Shown piece by piece: positions 55,021-63,177 of a stretch of 64,000 nucleotides of DNA (positions are counted from its first letter, which is position 1; each line of letters begins with the position of its first letter). This DNA comes from an uncultured Ilyobacter sp. GTDB taxonomy: Bacteria > Fusobacteriota > Fusobacteriia > Fusobacteriales > Fusobacteriaceae. The position numbers and the translations under genes were made by a program. The stretch lies in the NCBI RefSeq assembly GCF_963663625.1, contig NZ_OY760438.1:744001-808000 (forward strand), read 5' to 3'. The notes beneath the pieces were generated by a model. The model was given only the letters and a program-made list of their open reading frames with translations. It made no database searches and had not been told where the DNA came from.

Positions 55021-55485
55021 ATGAAAATAGAAGAGAGCAAAGTCGTAGTTTTAGATTTTATCCTTACTGATGAAGACGGAAATATTCTAGAAGATACAAA
55101 AGAGGTTGGACCTTTTGCATATATCCAAGGTTTTGGAGATTTCATTCCAAAAATAGAGGAGATTTTAGAGGGAAAAACCGAGGGATTCCAATCAAAAATA
55201 ATAGTATCTCCTGAAGAGGGATACGGTGAATACGACGAAGAACTTATTTCTGAAATGTCTAAAGAAGATTTTTCGGAATTTGATGATATCTATGAAGGGC
55301 TAGATTTTCAGGCTGAAACAGATGAAGGACTTATGGAATTCGTTATAAAATCAATCGAAGATGATGTTGTTCTAGTAGACGGAAACCATCCTTTCGCAGG
55401 TAAAAATCTTACATTTGATCTTAAAGTAACAGAGGTCAGAGACGCCTCAGAAGAGGAATTAGAGCACGGTCACGTCCACTTCTAA
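55021..55485 (+). CDS. slyD: FKBP-type peptidyl-prolyl isomerase, SlyD-like
   Basis: A 154-aa folding helper. The FKBP core (VVLDFILTDEDGNILEDT, PEEGYGEYDEELI) contains the SlyD insert-in-flap chaperone region and returns at VDGNHPFAGKNLTFDLKVTEV. A short histidine-containing tail (HGHVHF) is a remnant of the metal-binding tail of longer SlyD proteins. Single gene with strong terminator. Confidence 0.92.
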   Translation: MKIEESKVVVLDFILTDEDGNILEDTKEVGPFAYIQGFGDFIPKIEEILEGKTEGFQSKIIVSPEEGYGEYDEELISEMSKEDFSEFDDIYEGLDFQAETDEGLMEFVIKSIEDDVVLVDGNHPFAGKNLTFDLKVTEVRDASEEELEHGHVHF

Positions 55486-55523
55486 TTAAAATATAAAAAA
55501 AACAGGTTGTAGCTTTAAACTGT

Positions 55524-55566
55524 AACCATGAAACTGGACACTTAAAAAAGTGTCTGTTTCATGGTT
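55524..55566 (+). terminator. Terminator after slyD
   Basis: A stem of about 18 bp with small internal mismatch (AACCATGAAAC..GTTTCATGGTT) followed by a T run. Confidence 0.88.
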
Positions 55567-55668
55567 TTTTTATATAATTTTTTTAATTAAAATAACTTTT
55601 TTAGAGGATTACTCCACCCTACAGAATATATTTAATTATAATACCATAAGTAAAAAGGAGGAAATTCT

Positions 55669-57129
55669 ATGTCTGATTTTAAAAGTATGTTTCAGTTTAC
55701 TTTATCTAGTCAGTTGCTTACAATTGTCGGAGTAATTCTGATAGTTGTCGTAGGTCTCGGTATCGCTTCGTTTATCGCAAAAAAAATAGGTGCTCTTATC
55801 AGTAAGTCCAAATTTATACAAGGTAAAATTTCCGAAGACAAAAAAGAACAGTCGCAGGTGTTCTTCAATATTCTCGTAAAGGCCATCTATTATCTAATTG
55901 TTATCTTCATTATTATTGCTGCGGCTGAAAAGCTAGGACTCGGTAAATTTACAGAGCCTCTCACAGGATTTTTAAACTCTATCTTTTTATACATGCCTAA
56001 TATTCTAGGTGGGGTATTCCTTCTTATTATCACCTTGATATTTGCAAAATTAGGTAAATACTTTACGGTGAAAATTTTTGACAAAATAGAACTTGATAAA
56101 AAATTAAAGGTTGGGGAGGGAACATCTGTAACAAAAATTTTAGGTGATGTTGTATACCTAATTATATTCTTAATATTTTTACCAGGTGTCCTTTCTGCAT
56201 TAAAGTTAGACGGAATATTAGAACCTGTCACAAACATGCTGAGCAAGCTACTGGAACAGCTTCCAAATATCCTTGCAGCAGGAATTTTCCTTGTTCTTGG
56301 TTGGTTTATCGCCTATAAGATAAGAGAGATACTTACTGGCATATTAGAATCTTTCAACCTAAATGAAAGATTAAAAATCGACGGTAAAAAAGTATTTGAA
56401 GGGAATCTAAGTAAAATCATAGCAAATATAATATATATTCTTATCTTAATACCTGTTATATCTGCATCTCTCAGTTACATAGGTTTACAGTATATTACAG
56501 AACCTGTAGTGATGATGATCAACGTGATATTCAGCTATCTACCTAGAATTGCCGGAGTTGTAATTATTCTTCTGGTGGCTACTTTCTTTGCAAAACTTAT
56601 TGAAGGAATAATTACAAATATTCTTAAGGGACTCCACTTTGACTCACACCTAGAAAAGACAGGACTCAAGGCTAAAGAAGACTCCTACTCAAAACTAGCT
56701 GGAAAAGCGGTAAAAATCACTATTATTTACCTTGCTGTTATCCAGTCTATCGACATACTAGAATTCACTGTATTAAAGGATCTAAGCAGTAGTCTAACTG
56801 TTCTTTTAGGAAAAATTTTCCTAGGAGTATTGATAATAGCCATAGGTGTTTATATTTCTAGCTTCGCTTCTGATATTATCAAAAAATCTGAAATAAAAGG
56901 CAAAGATTGTCTGGCTGCTCTCTCAAGAATAGCCATAATTATATTTGTAGGGGCCATGGGTTTAAGACAGATGGGAATTGCAAATGAGATCATAAATATG
57001 GCCTTTGGATTTACAATAGGGGCTATTGCCATATCTCTAGCTATTGCCTTTGGTATAGGGGGTAGAGATATTGCAGCTAAAAAACTCGAAGAATTAGACA
57101 AAAAATGGAATGAAAAAGATGAACAGTAA
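55669..57129 (+). CDS. Conserved TM-helix repeat (CmpX-like) mechanosensitive channel family protein
   Basis: A 486-aa membrane protein with about 12 helices made of repeated units (helix pairs spaced near 75, 160, 250 and 340), the pattern of the conserved-TM-helix family related to MscS. The Gly/Ala-rich final helix (GFTIGAIAISLAIAFGIGGRD) resembles an MscS pore helix, but no cytoplasmic MscS beta domain follows. Role in osmotic or mechanical gating is inferred from the family. AGGAGG precedes the ATG. Confidence 0.8.
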   Translation: MSDFKSMFQFTLSSQLLTIVGVILIVVVGLGIASFIAKKIGALISKSKFIQGKISEDKKEQSQVFFNILVKAIYYLIVIFIIIAAAEKLGLGKFTEPLTGFLNSIFLYMPNILGGVFLLIITLIFAKLGKYFTVKIFDKIELDKKLKVGEGTSVTKILGDVVYLIIFLIFLPGVLSALKLDGILEPVTNMLSKLLEQLPNILAAGIFLVLGWFIAYKIREILTGILESFNLNERLKIDGKKVFEGNLSKIIANIIYILILIPVISASLSYIGLQYITEPVVMMINVIFSYLPRIAGVVIILLVATFFAKLIEGIITNILKGLHFDSHLEKTGLKAKEDSYSKLAGKAVKITIIYLAVIQSIDILEFTVLKDLSSSLTVLLGKIFLGVLIIAIGVYISSFASDIIKKSEIKGKDCLAALSRIAIIIFVGAMGLRQMGIANEIINMAFGFTIGAIAISLAIAFGIGGRDIAAKKLEELDKKWNEKDEQ

Positions 57130-57149
57130 ATAAAATCTTAGTCAAAATA

Positions 57150-57196
57150 ATGGAGCCATCCTAAGTTTTAAATTTCTTAGGGAGCTCCATTTTATT
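57150..57196 (+). terminator. Terminator after the TM-helix gene
   Basis: ATGGAGC..CCTAAG (57150-57165) pairs with CTTAGGGAGCTCCAT (57176-57190), leaving a small bulge, then T residues. Confidence 0.8.
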
Positions 57197-57242
57197 TTTT
57201 TGAAACTATTATATCTTTCAGAATTTCTATAAAATATATTAT

Positions 57243-57675
57243 AGAAATTCTTTAAAAATATCTCTGAAAATCATTGCCGCTGCTTCTACAGAAGCCATTG
57301 AAAAAATATACTCTGTGATCAGCTCCAGTAAAAAAATTAATTTTGAACTATTAAAAATAGAGGTTCTGAGTAGAGAAAACCTAAGTAACACATCCTTAGA
57401 AGATGGTATAGCTATCCCTCATGCCAGAATAGACATTATTGATAAACCAGTTGTCGCCTTTGCATTTTTCAAGGGAAGGTATATACTGGAATTTTCCAGA
57501 CGGTAAAAAGTCTAGATTCATATTTATGGTTTTAACACCAAAGGATGACAATATCATCCAGCTTAAAATTATAAGGGAACTGATTTTAATTATAAAAAAT
57601 AGGGATGTTCAAGATAGCATCTCTGCTCAAATCAACGGTGATTCCATGTATAAAACCTTATTAAAAAATTCATAA
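57243..57675 (+). pseudogene. Frameshifted PTS EIIA (fructose/nitrogen type)
   Basis: Read in two frames, the segment gives a nearly complete EIIA type-2 domain: STEAIEKIYSVISSSKKI.., the active-site block GIAIPHARI, then after a shift GIYWNFPDGKKSRFIFMVL and the C-terminal part ending LLKNS. One extra G in the run at about 57471-57474 (TTCAAGGGAAGG) would account for the shift; removing it restores FKEGIYWNFPDG. No good start codon or ribosome site is seen in front. Probably a recent single-base inactivation, or a sequencing error. Confidence 0.75.
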
Positions 57676-57692
57676 AAAAATCTAAATTTATT

Positions 57693-57721
57693 TTGATTGC
57701 TACTGAGTTTAATGTTATTAT
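57693..57721 (+). promoter_or_regulatory. Promoter for the second MscS gene
   Basis: TTGATT (57693-57698), 17 nt, TATTAT (57716-57721), about 90 nt before the ATG. Confidence 0.6.
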
Positions 57722-57813
57722 ATGTGGTATTGGGTGAATAATAAAAAATTTAAATTTCACAAAAATAAATACGTATTTAGGCAAAATATTTTTTATATAA
57801 AAGGAGATAACAA

Positions 57814-58704
57814 ATGGTCATAGAAAAATTTTTAGAACTGTTTAACGAAAAAACACTTTTGAATTTACTGACTAGGGTCCTTGTATTTTCAGCTGTGGTA
57901 ATACTAACTTTATTTTTTGTAAAAATTTCCAGGAAAATAATGGACAGCAATCACAAACTCAAGGACCTCGATCCAACTCAGTTTACATTTATAAACCATT
58001 TTTTAGCAGGGATAATTTACTTTATAGGTATTCTGTCGGCTGTGTATACAATTCCAACTTTCCGAAGTCTTGTTGTTTCAATCTTTGCTGGTTCCGGTGT
58101 TCTTGCTATTATCATAGGTTTTGCTTCTCAGCAGGCTTTTTCAAATATAGTAAGCGGAATTTTTATAGCCATTTTCAAACCTTTTAGAATCGGAGACAGG
58201 GTAAAACTCATCGGCAAGGAAACTTTCGGAGTGATAGAGGATATCACTCTCAGACACACTATGATAAGAACATTTGAAAACAAGAGAATAATCATTCCAA
58301 ACTCTGTTATAAGTAATGATATTATAGAAAATTCAAATATTGTAGAGGACAAAGTGTGCAATCATGTGGAAATCGGAATAAGTTATGACTCTGACGAAGA
58401 AAAGGCAATTCAGATAATAAGAGAAGAAGCTATGAAACATCCATTATTTCTGGATAACCGAACTTTTGAAGAGATAAATGCAGGGGAACCTCCTGTAAAT
58501 GTGAGAATAATCGGTTTCGGAGACTCTTCAGTCAATCTAAAGGCCTGGGTTTGGTCTAACGACACTGGTTCTGGATTTATAATGAAGTGTGACCTTAATA
58601 AAAGTATAAAGCAGAGATTTGATCGTGAAGGGATAGAAATACCTTTTCCTTACAGAACCATTGTATTTAAGAACAGTGAGGATCAAAATAAAAGCACCTT
58701 ATGA
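57814..58704 (+). CDS. MscS-family mechanosensitive channel (second copy)
   Basis: A 296-aa membrane channel with the MscS layout: N-terminal helices, pore helix with Gly/Ala pattern (GSGVLAIIIGFASQQAFSNIVSG), FKPFRIGDRVKL turn, beta domain with IIIPNSVISNDII and the EIPFPYRTIVF ending. It is distant from the copy at 36892, so not a recent duplicate. AAAGGAG precedes the ATG. The DUF188 gene starts 13 nt after its stop. Confidence 0.92.
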   Translation: MVIEKFLELFNEKTLLNLLTRVLVFSAVVILTLFFVKISRKIMDSNHKLKDLDPTQFTFINHFLAGIIYFIGILSAVYTIPTFRSLVVSIFAGSGVLAIIIGFASQQAFSNIVSGIFIAIFKPFRIGDRVKLIGKETFGVIEDITLRHTMIRTFENKRIIIPNSVISNDIIENSNIVEDKVCNHVEIGISYDSDEEKAIQIIREEAMKHPLFLDNRTFEEINAGEPPVNVRIIGFGDSSVNLKAWVWSNDTGSGFIMKCDLNKSIKQRFDREGIEIPFPYRTIVFKNSEDQNKSTL

Positions 58705-58717
58705 AAGAGGGATACAG

Positions 58718-59176
58718 ATGAGAATAATAATAGATGCTGATGCATGCCCCAAAAATGTAAAAAAAATATGTGAAGAACAGTCTATAAAACACGGGATAGA
58801 ATTAATTATGGTTATAGACGAGGCCCATGAAATATATGGAAATTTTATAGTTATAAAAGTAGGACAGGGGATGGATTCTGTTGACCACAAGATAATCACA
58901 ACCTGTATAGAGGGTGATATAATAGTGACTCAGGACTATGGTTTAGCCTCTATACTTCTTCAGAAATCTGCAGGTGTAATCCATCCAAAGGGCTTTCTTT
59001 ATACGATTTTTAATATCGAGTCCCTCATGTTTCAAAGACATATGGGACAGAAAATAAGAAAAGCCGGCGGAAGGACCAAGGGTCCAAAAAAGAGAACCAG
59101 TAACGAAGACAAAGAATTTGAAAAAATACTGATCTCTCTTCTTGAAAAAAGAAATCACAATAAAAAACAGCTGTAA
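58718..59176 (+). CDS. YaiI/YqxD family (DUF188) protein
   Basis: A 152-aa conserved protein, probably a PIN-like nuclease fold. Conserved blocks are the N-terminal MRIIIDADACPK, DSVDHKI, TQDYGLA and GGRTKGPKKRT. I start at ATG 58718 behind AAAGAGGGA; a longer frame runs into the end of the MscS gene and lacks a ribosome site. Biochemical role unknown. Terminator overlaps the stop region. Confidence 0.88.
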   Translation: MRIIIDADACPKNVKKICEEQSIKHGIELIMVIDEAHEIYGNFIVIKVGQGMDSVDHKIITTCIEGDIIVTQDYGLASILLQKSAGVIHPKGFLYTIFNIESLMFQRHMGQKIRKAGGRTKGPKKRTSNEDKEFEKILISLLEKRNHNKKQL

Positions 59177-59200
59177 ATATTTTTTTTACAGTTGTTTTTA
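59163..59200 (+). terminator. Terminator after the DUF188 gene
   Basis: ACAGCTGTAAA pairs with TTTACAGTTGT (one G-T) and T residues follow; the gene's stop lies in the first arm. Confidence 0.75.
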
Positions 59201-59210
59201 AATTAAAATT

Positions 59211-59870
59211 TTAATAACTTAATTTTTTTCGTCCATTTCTCTTCCATCTATTTTTACCATGTATTCCTCCTGCACATTCTTCTGCTGCATAGGGTTTTTT
59301 TACTTGGTTTTCTCCGTTATCCTTGATTAATAAGCGTCCATTTTGATAATGAAGGGTAGGATATACAAGAATTAGGCTCTTTCTTCTATCTATTCCCAAC
59401 TTCAAATACATTCTCATCATAGCAGAAATTCTCTTTTTTATTATCCCTTTACCGTGAATAACCTCAATTAATGAAGTTCTAACCGCACACCAGCTCCTCG
59501 GGAAGGCCCTTGTCTATAGGCGGTATACAAACTGTTGTCCATCTATATTAAAGGGAGTAGCTTCTAGACTACGTACTTTTTCTGTTACTAAAGCTCCTAA
59601 AATATGAGCAGGAGAAGCTACTCCTGCAGGATGATACCGGATAGTGTCAGCAAAATCAAATTCAGATACATTTGTATAATGTCCTCCGTCCAGTACATCT
59701 AGGTATGTTTATCAGGAGATTCATTTCCCTTGTTTGCGGCCTGTATATCGATTTCGTCCATCATTGTATTTGCATCTCCAAAACGGAGTTTCGTCGTGAT
59801 GAGAACATCTATATTATAATCTATATTTTTAAGTTTACAGATAATAAAATTAATTTTTGCAACATTTATA
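59211..59870 (-). pseudogene. Decayed fumarate reductase/succinate dehydrogenase-type flavoprotein
   Basis: Fragments in several minus-strand frames line up in order with a FAD-linked fumarate reductase subunit. They are RFGDANTMMDEIDIQAA near 59800, DVLDGGHYTNVSEFDFAD near 59690, a middle fragment, VYPTLHYQNGRLLIKDNGEN, and AAEECAGGIHGKNRW at the end. The last corresponds to the conserved FAD-end block of the intact family. Several frameshifts and in-frame stops plus an evident internal deletion (the family is about 500-600 aa) show it is dead. It lies directly downstream of aspA, whose product makes fumarate. Confidence 0.7.
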
Positions 59871-60023
59871 ATGGTTTTAAAAAAATCACTTTTTTAATTA
59901 AATAAAGTATCATTTAAATTTCCTTTTCTATTAAAAATCGCAGTTTAAAATAATTTAGCAGGGGTTTTTAATGCTCGTTTATCATAGATAATAAGAAAAC
60001 TAATATCTTTAAAAGATTCAGTT

Positions 60024-61439
60024 TTATCTTGATAGAAGTTCCTTACCGGATATTCCTGGATTGGTCATGTTAAATGGATTCAATATTACATCTATATCTG
60101 CCTGGCTGATAAGTCCAGTTCTCACAAGAAGCGTCGCTACAGGAACTCCTTCTTTTAGAGACTGTTTTGCTATATCTGAGGCATTCTTATATCCGATATG
60201 CGGATTTAGAGCCGTCAGAATACCTATGCTGTCATCGACCATCTTCTTGCATCTTGATTCATTTGCGGTTATTCCCTCTATACAGTTTTCAACCAGTGTA
60301 TCCACACCGTTCTTCAAAACCTCTACCGACTGAAACAGATTAAAGAAAAGAACAGGTTCAAAAACATTTAGCTCGAGCTGACCGGCTTCTGCGGCTTTTG
60401 TTATGGTTAGATCATTTCCGAATACCTGAAAAGATACCTGATTTACCACTTCCAAAATAACCGGATTGACCTTTCCAGGCATTATTGACGAACCAGGCTG
60501 CATCTGAGGAAGATTTATCTCATTAAACCCTGCAGTTGGTCCTGAAGCCATTAGTCTCAGATCATTTACCATCTTTGAAAGATTTACAGCACAGATTTTT
60601 AAGGCTGAAGACATCCATACAAATACATCTAAATTTCTGGTTCCGTCCACAAGGTCTTCTGACTGGATAAGCTCTATTCCGCTGACCTCTGACAAAAATC
60701 TCACGACATTTTTTACATAGCTCACATCTGCATTGAGCCCTGTCCCTACAGCTGTAGCCCCCATATTTACATATTTAAAATCTTCCAAAACAGATTTGAT
60801 CCTGTTTATATCTCTCTTTATAGGAAGTGCATAAGCTTTAAACTCCTGACCCAATCTGATAGGTATTGCATCTTGAAGATGTGTTCTTCCCATCTTGATA
60901 ACACCATCAAACTCTTTTGATTTTTTCATAAGGGCATCATACAGAGTTTCGAGACTAAACAAAAGTTCAATACTCATTCTCAAAATTGTCAGCTTTCCAG
61001 TTGTTGGTATTACATCATTTGTGGACTGGCAATAGTTTACATGGTCATTTGGATGCACCATATCGTAAACACCCTTTTCTCCGCCCAAAATTTCATTAGC
61101 CCTGTTTGCAATAACTTCGTTCATGTTCATATTCATACTGGTTCCTGCTCCGCCCTGTATCACGTCTGTTATGAATTGATCATGCATTTTTCCAGCTATA
61201 ACCTCATCTCCGGCTTCAATTATTGCATCAGAAACTTTTTTGGAAATGACACCAGCCTCATAATTGGCTTTTGCTGCAGCCTTTTTGACCATAGCCATAG
61301 AGTTCACAAAGAGTGGAGAAAGTTTGTAGCCTGTTATATGAAAATTGTTTTTTCCTCTTAAAGTCTGAGCTCCGTAATAAGCATCTGCCGGCACCTGAAT
61401 TCCTCCAATAGAATCAAATTCAGTTCTGAATTTAGTCAT
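60024..61439 (-). CDS. aspA: Aspartate ammonia-lyase (aspartase)
   Basis: Reversible deamination of L-aspartate to fumarate and ammonia, an entry of amino acids into fumarate respiration or fermentation. The 471-aa protein has the aspartase/fumarase signature GSSIMPGKVNP (316-326), TDVIQGGAGTSMNMN (91-105), QSTNDVIPT and MGRTHLQDA. The sequence YYGAQTLRGKNNF near the start and AGQLELNVFEP favour aspartase over class II fumarase. A near-consensus promoter lies at 61589-61617. Single gene. Confidence 0.93.
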   Translation of the reverse strand: MTKFRTEFDSIGGIQVPADAYYGAQTLRGKNNFHITGYKLSPLFVNSMAMVKKAAAKANYEAGVISKKVSDAIIEAGDEVIAGKMHDQFITDVIQGGAGTSMNMNMNEVIANRANEILGGEKGVYDMVHPNDHVNYCQSTNDVIPTTGKLTILRMSIELLFSLETLYDALMKKSKEFDGVIKMGRTHLQDAIPIRLGQEFKAYALPIKRDINRIKSVLEDFKYVNMGATAVGTGLNADVSYVKNVVRFLSEVSGIELIQSEDLVDGTRNLDVFVWMSSALKICAVNLSKMVNDLRLMASGPTAGFNEINLPQMQPGSSIMPGKVNPVILEVVNQVSFQVFGNDLTITKAAEAGQLELNVFEPVLFFNLFQSVEVLKNGVDTLVENCIEGITANESRCKKMVDDSIGILTALNPHIGYKNASDIAKQSLKEGVPVATLLVRTGLISQADIDVILNPFNMTNPGISGKELLSR

Positions 61440-61588
61440 TTCAATCCCTCCAGAAATTAAATTACACTAAGTGAAAAATAATAATTTTACCAATAAACCT
61501 CACTTAAACCGAATATATAATTTTATAAACAATAATTAAAAACGTTTCACATTCGAACAATTAGTTGATGATTTCTGATTTCAACCCA

Positions 61589-61617
61589 ATAATACCAGTA
61601 AAGGATTTCTAAGTCAA
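61589..61617 (-). promoter_or_regulatory. Extended -10 promoter for aspA
   Basis: On the minus strand TTGACT (61612-61617), 17 nt, TATTAT (61589-61594) with TG one base upstream. The leader is about 140 nt. Confidence 0.75.
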
Positions 61618-61618
61618 T

Positions 61619-61649
61619 AGTTTTTTGAATATTTTTTATTCAAAAAACT
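61619..61649. repeat. 12-bp palindrome abutting the aspA promoter
   Basis: AGTTTTTTGAAT and ATTCAAAAAACT flank a 7-nt loop and end one base from the -35 box of aspA, where an activator or repressor would bind. Confidence 0.55.
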
Positions 61650-62030
61650 ATAAAATGATTTTTTTTCTTCTTTATTTGGTTTTTTATATTTCAAATTATT
61701 TTGATAGGGGCTTTTTTATTATTTCAATTTTCATATTCTAAAATTCTGACATTGAAATTACAATGTATTCTGACTCTATTTTTATTGTGTCTCAGCACAA
61801 GTTTAGTGGAAAGGTAAGTACCTACTCCACATTCTTCCAAATTTTTACTACAATTGTTTTTAAAATTGTTACAAATATGCTTTGTATCATGGTTTTAACA
61901 TATCATTGGCACAGTAATAATCCACCAAACAAGCCATTGTGCTTCAGCACAATTTATTTTAGGTTTACACCTATTGTATTATTACATATAAAAAACTAAA
62001 CTATCTCATATCAGATTAAATTTTAAAAAT
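61650..62030. other. AT-rich region with short TCAGCACAA repeats, no gene recognised
   Basis: TCAGCACAA(G/T)TTTA occurs near 61792 and 61945; the second copy is part of a small hairpin ATTGTGC-TTCA-GCACAAT (61936-61953). A 78-codon frame at 61763-61999 has no ribosome site and no known likeness. The stretch may be a decayed gene or an untranslated region. Confidence 0.35.
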
Positions 62031-62046
62031 TTGGGGGGGCTTTAAA

Positions 62047-62151
62047 ATGTGTAAAAAATGCGTATCAGAGGGTTTGGTAACAAAATGTTCTGCTTGTATT
62101 GTAATGTTTAAAAAAATGGAAAAGCTGGTTAATTCCAATAAAAAGAATTAA
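62047..62151 (+). CDS. 34-aa double-CxxC mini-protein
   Basis: A tiny ORF starting at ATG 62047 behind a seven-G ribosome site (62032-62038) and ending at TAA 62149-62151. It reads MCKKCVSEGLVTKCSAC.. followed by a Lys-rich helix. Two CxxC pairs (Cys2/Cys5 and Cys14/Cys17) are separated by eight residues, enough for one zinc site, as in a minimal zinc ribbon. No signal peptide. A YczE-like membrane protein lies 230 nt downstream and may or may not share the transcript. I do not recognise the family. Confidence 0.6.
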   Translation: MCKKCVSEGLVTKCSACIVMFKKMEKLVNSNKKN

Positions 62152-62378
62152 TCTAAAGTTTACTCCAAATATCCTATACCACCAATATAACCTAAGTTAT
62201 TATCTCAAAAAATTAATAAAAATATTCGTCCAAGTGTATTTATTAAAATTCAAATATATTCAACATTTTTGAGTTTTGATGAAAAGTTATAACAAAATTA
62301 AGTCTATAATTATATCTAAACGTAGTGTTTTTATATTAAGCGGAAACTTATATTAATAATATTGAGGAGTGCCAAAAA

Positions 62379-63104
62379 TTGAATAAGAAAATAAAAATAT
62401 TTAGTGGGTTAACATTTTTAATAGGAATCAGTGCTATTTGTTTTGGGATTAATTTGATGGTAAAATCAGATTTTGGAGTCTCTGTTGTTTCATCAATCCC
62501 CTATGTTTACAGTTTAAAGTTTAGAAATATAACCTTTGGGGGATGGTCATACCTTATTCAAATCATTCCTTTTATATTGATGATAATTTCATTTAAAGAT
62601 TTAAAAGTCAAATATTTTCTTTCATTTTTTATGGCCTATGTTTTAGGAAAATTCATCGATATATTTGGTATGATATTACCTTCTTTTAACTCGGGTACAC
62701 TTGTGTCAAGAGTAACTTTTTTCGTTACAGGGACAGTGTTAATAGCCTTTGGAATAAGTGCTTGGATAAAAAGTCAGTATCTGATGCAGCCATGTGATGT
62801 CTTTATAAAAGATTTTTCAAAAAAACAACAAGTCAGTATCGGTAAAACAAAAACTTTTTTTGATCTTTCCTGTCTTACTACCTCTGTAGTTTCTAGCTTT
62901 TTATTCTTAGGTAAAATTGAAGGAGTTTATTTAGGAACTCTTCTATCCGCTCTGACAACCGGAATGATGGTCAAATTTTTTATGGACCTTCAGAATAAAT
63001 ATATTGAAGATGTAAATATACTCAATAAGGAGAAGATAGATATTATAATGGAGTATGATTTTTTTCAGAGAAAACAGCAGTTAAAAAAAGAATACTCAGC
63101 TTAA
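62379..63104 (+). CDS. YczE/YyaS-type integral membrane protein
   Basis: A 241-aa membrane protein with about five hydrophobic segments and the conserved FGINLMVKSDFGVSVVSS and SQYLMQPCDVF segments of the YczE-like family. In Bacillus YczE is tied to antibiotic synthesis by an unknown mechanism; no broader function is known. A charged C-terminal tail is cytoplasmic. The start is TTG 62379 with GAGGAG in front. It is convergent with the PucR-type regulator. Confidence 0.7.
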   Translation: MNKKIKIFSGLTFLIGISAICFGINLMVKSDFGVSVVSSIPYVYSLKFRNITFGGWSYLIQIIPFILMIISFKDLKVKYFLSFFMAYVLGKFIDIFGMILPSFNSGTLVSRVTFFVTGTVLIAFGISAWIKSQYLMQPCDVFIKDFSKKQQVSIGKTKTFFDLSCLTTSVVSSFLFLGKIEGVYLGTLLSALTTGMMVKFFMDLQNKYIEDVNILNKEKIDIIMEYDFFQRKQQLKKEYSA

Positions 63105-63138
63105 AATTTACTTCATTAATCCTCATCCGGTTAATAAT

Positions 63139-63173
63139 AAAAATGCCAGTCACACATATTGACTGGCATTTTT
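63139..63173. terminator. Bidirectional terminator
   Basis: A 14-bp perfect stem (63139-63152 with 63160-63173) lies between the membrane protein and the convergent regulator gene. Confidence 0.88.
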
Positions 63174-63177
63174 CTAT

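Noticed and set aside
59672..59905. 77-codon plus-strand ORF
   Set aside because: It is the antisense of the decayed flavoprotein gene, which explains the sequence.
61763..61999. 78-codon ORF between aspA and the CxxC mini-protein
   Set aside because: No ribosome site or known likeness on either strand; contains short repeats and a hairpin instead.
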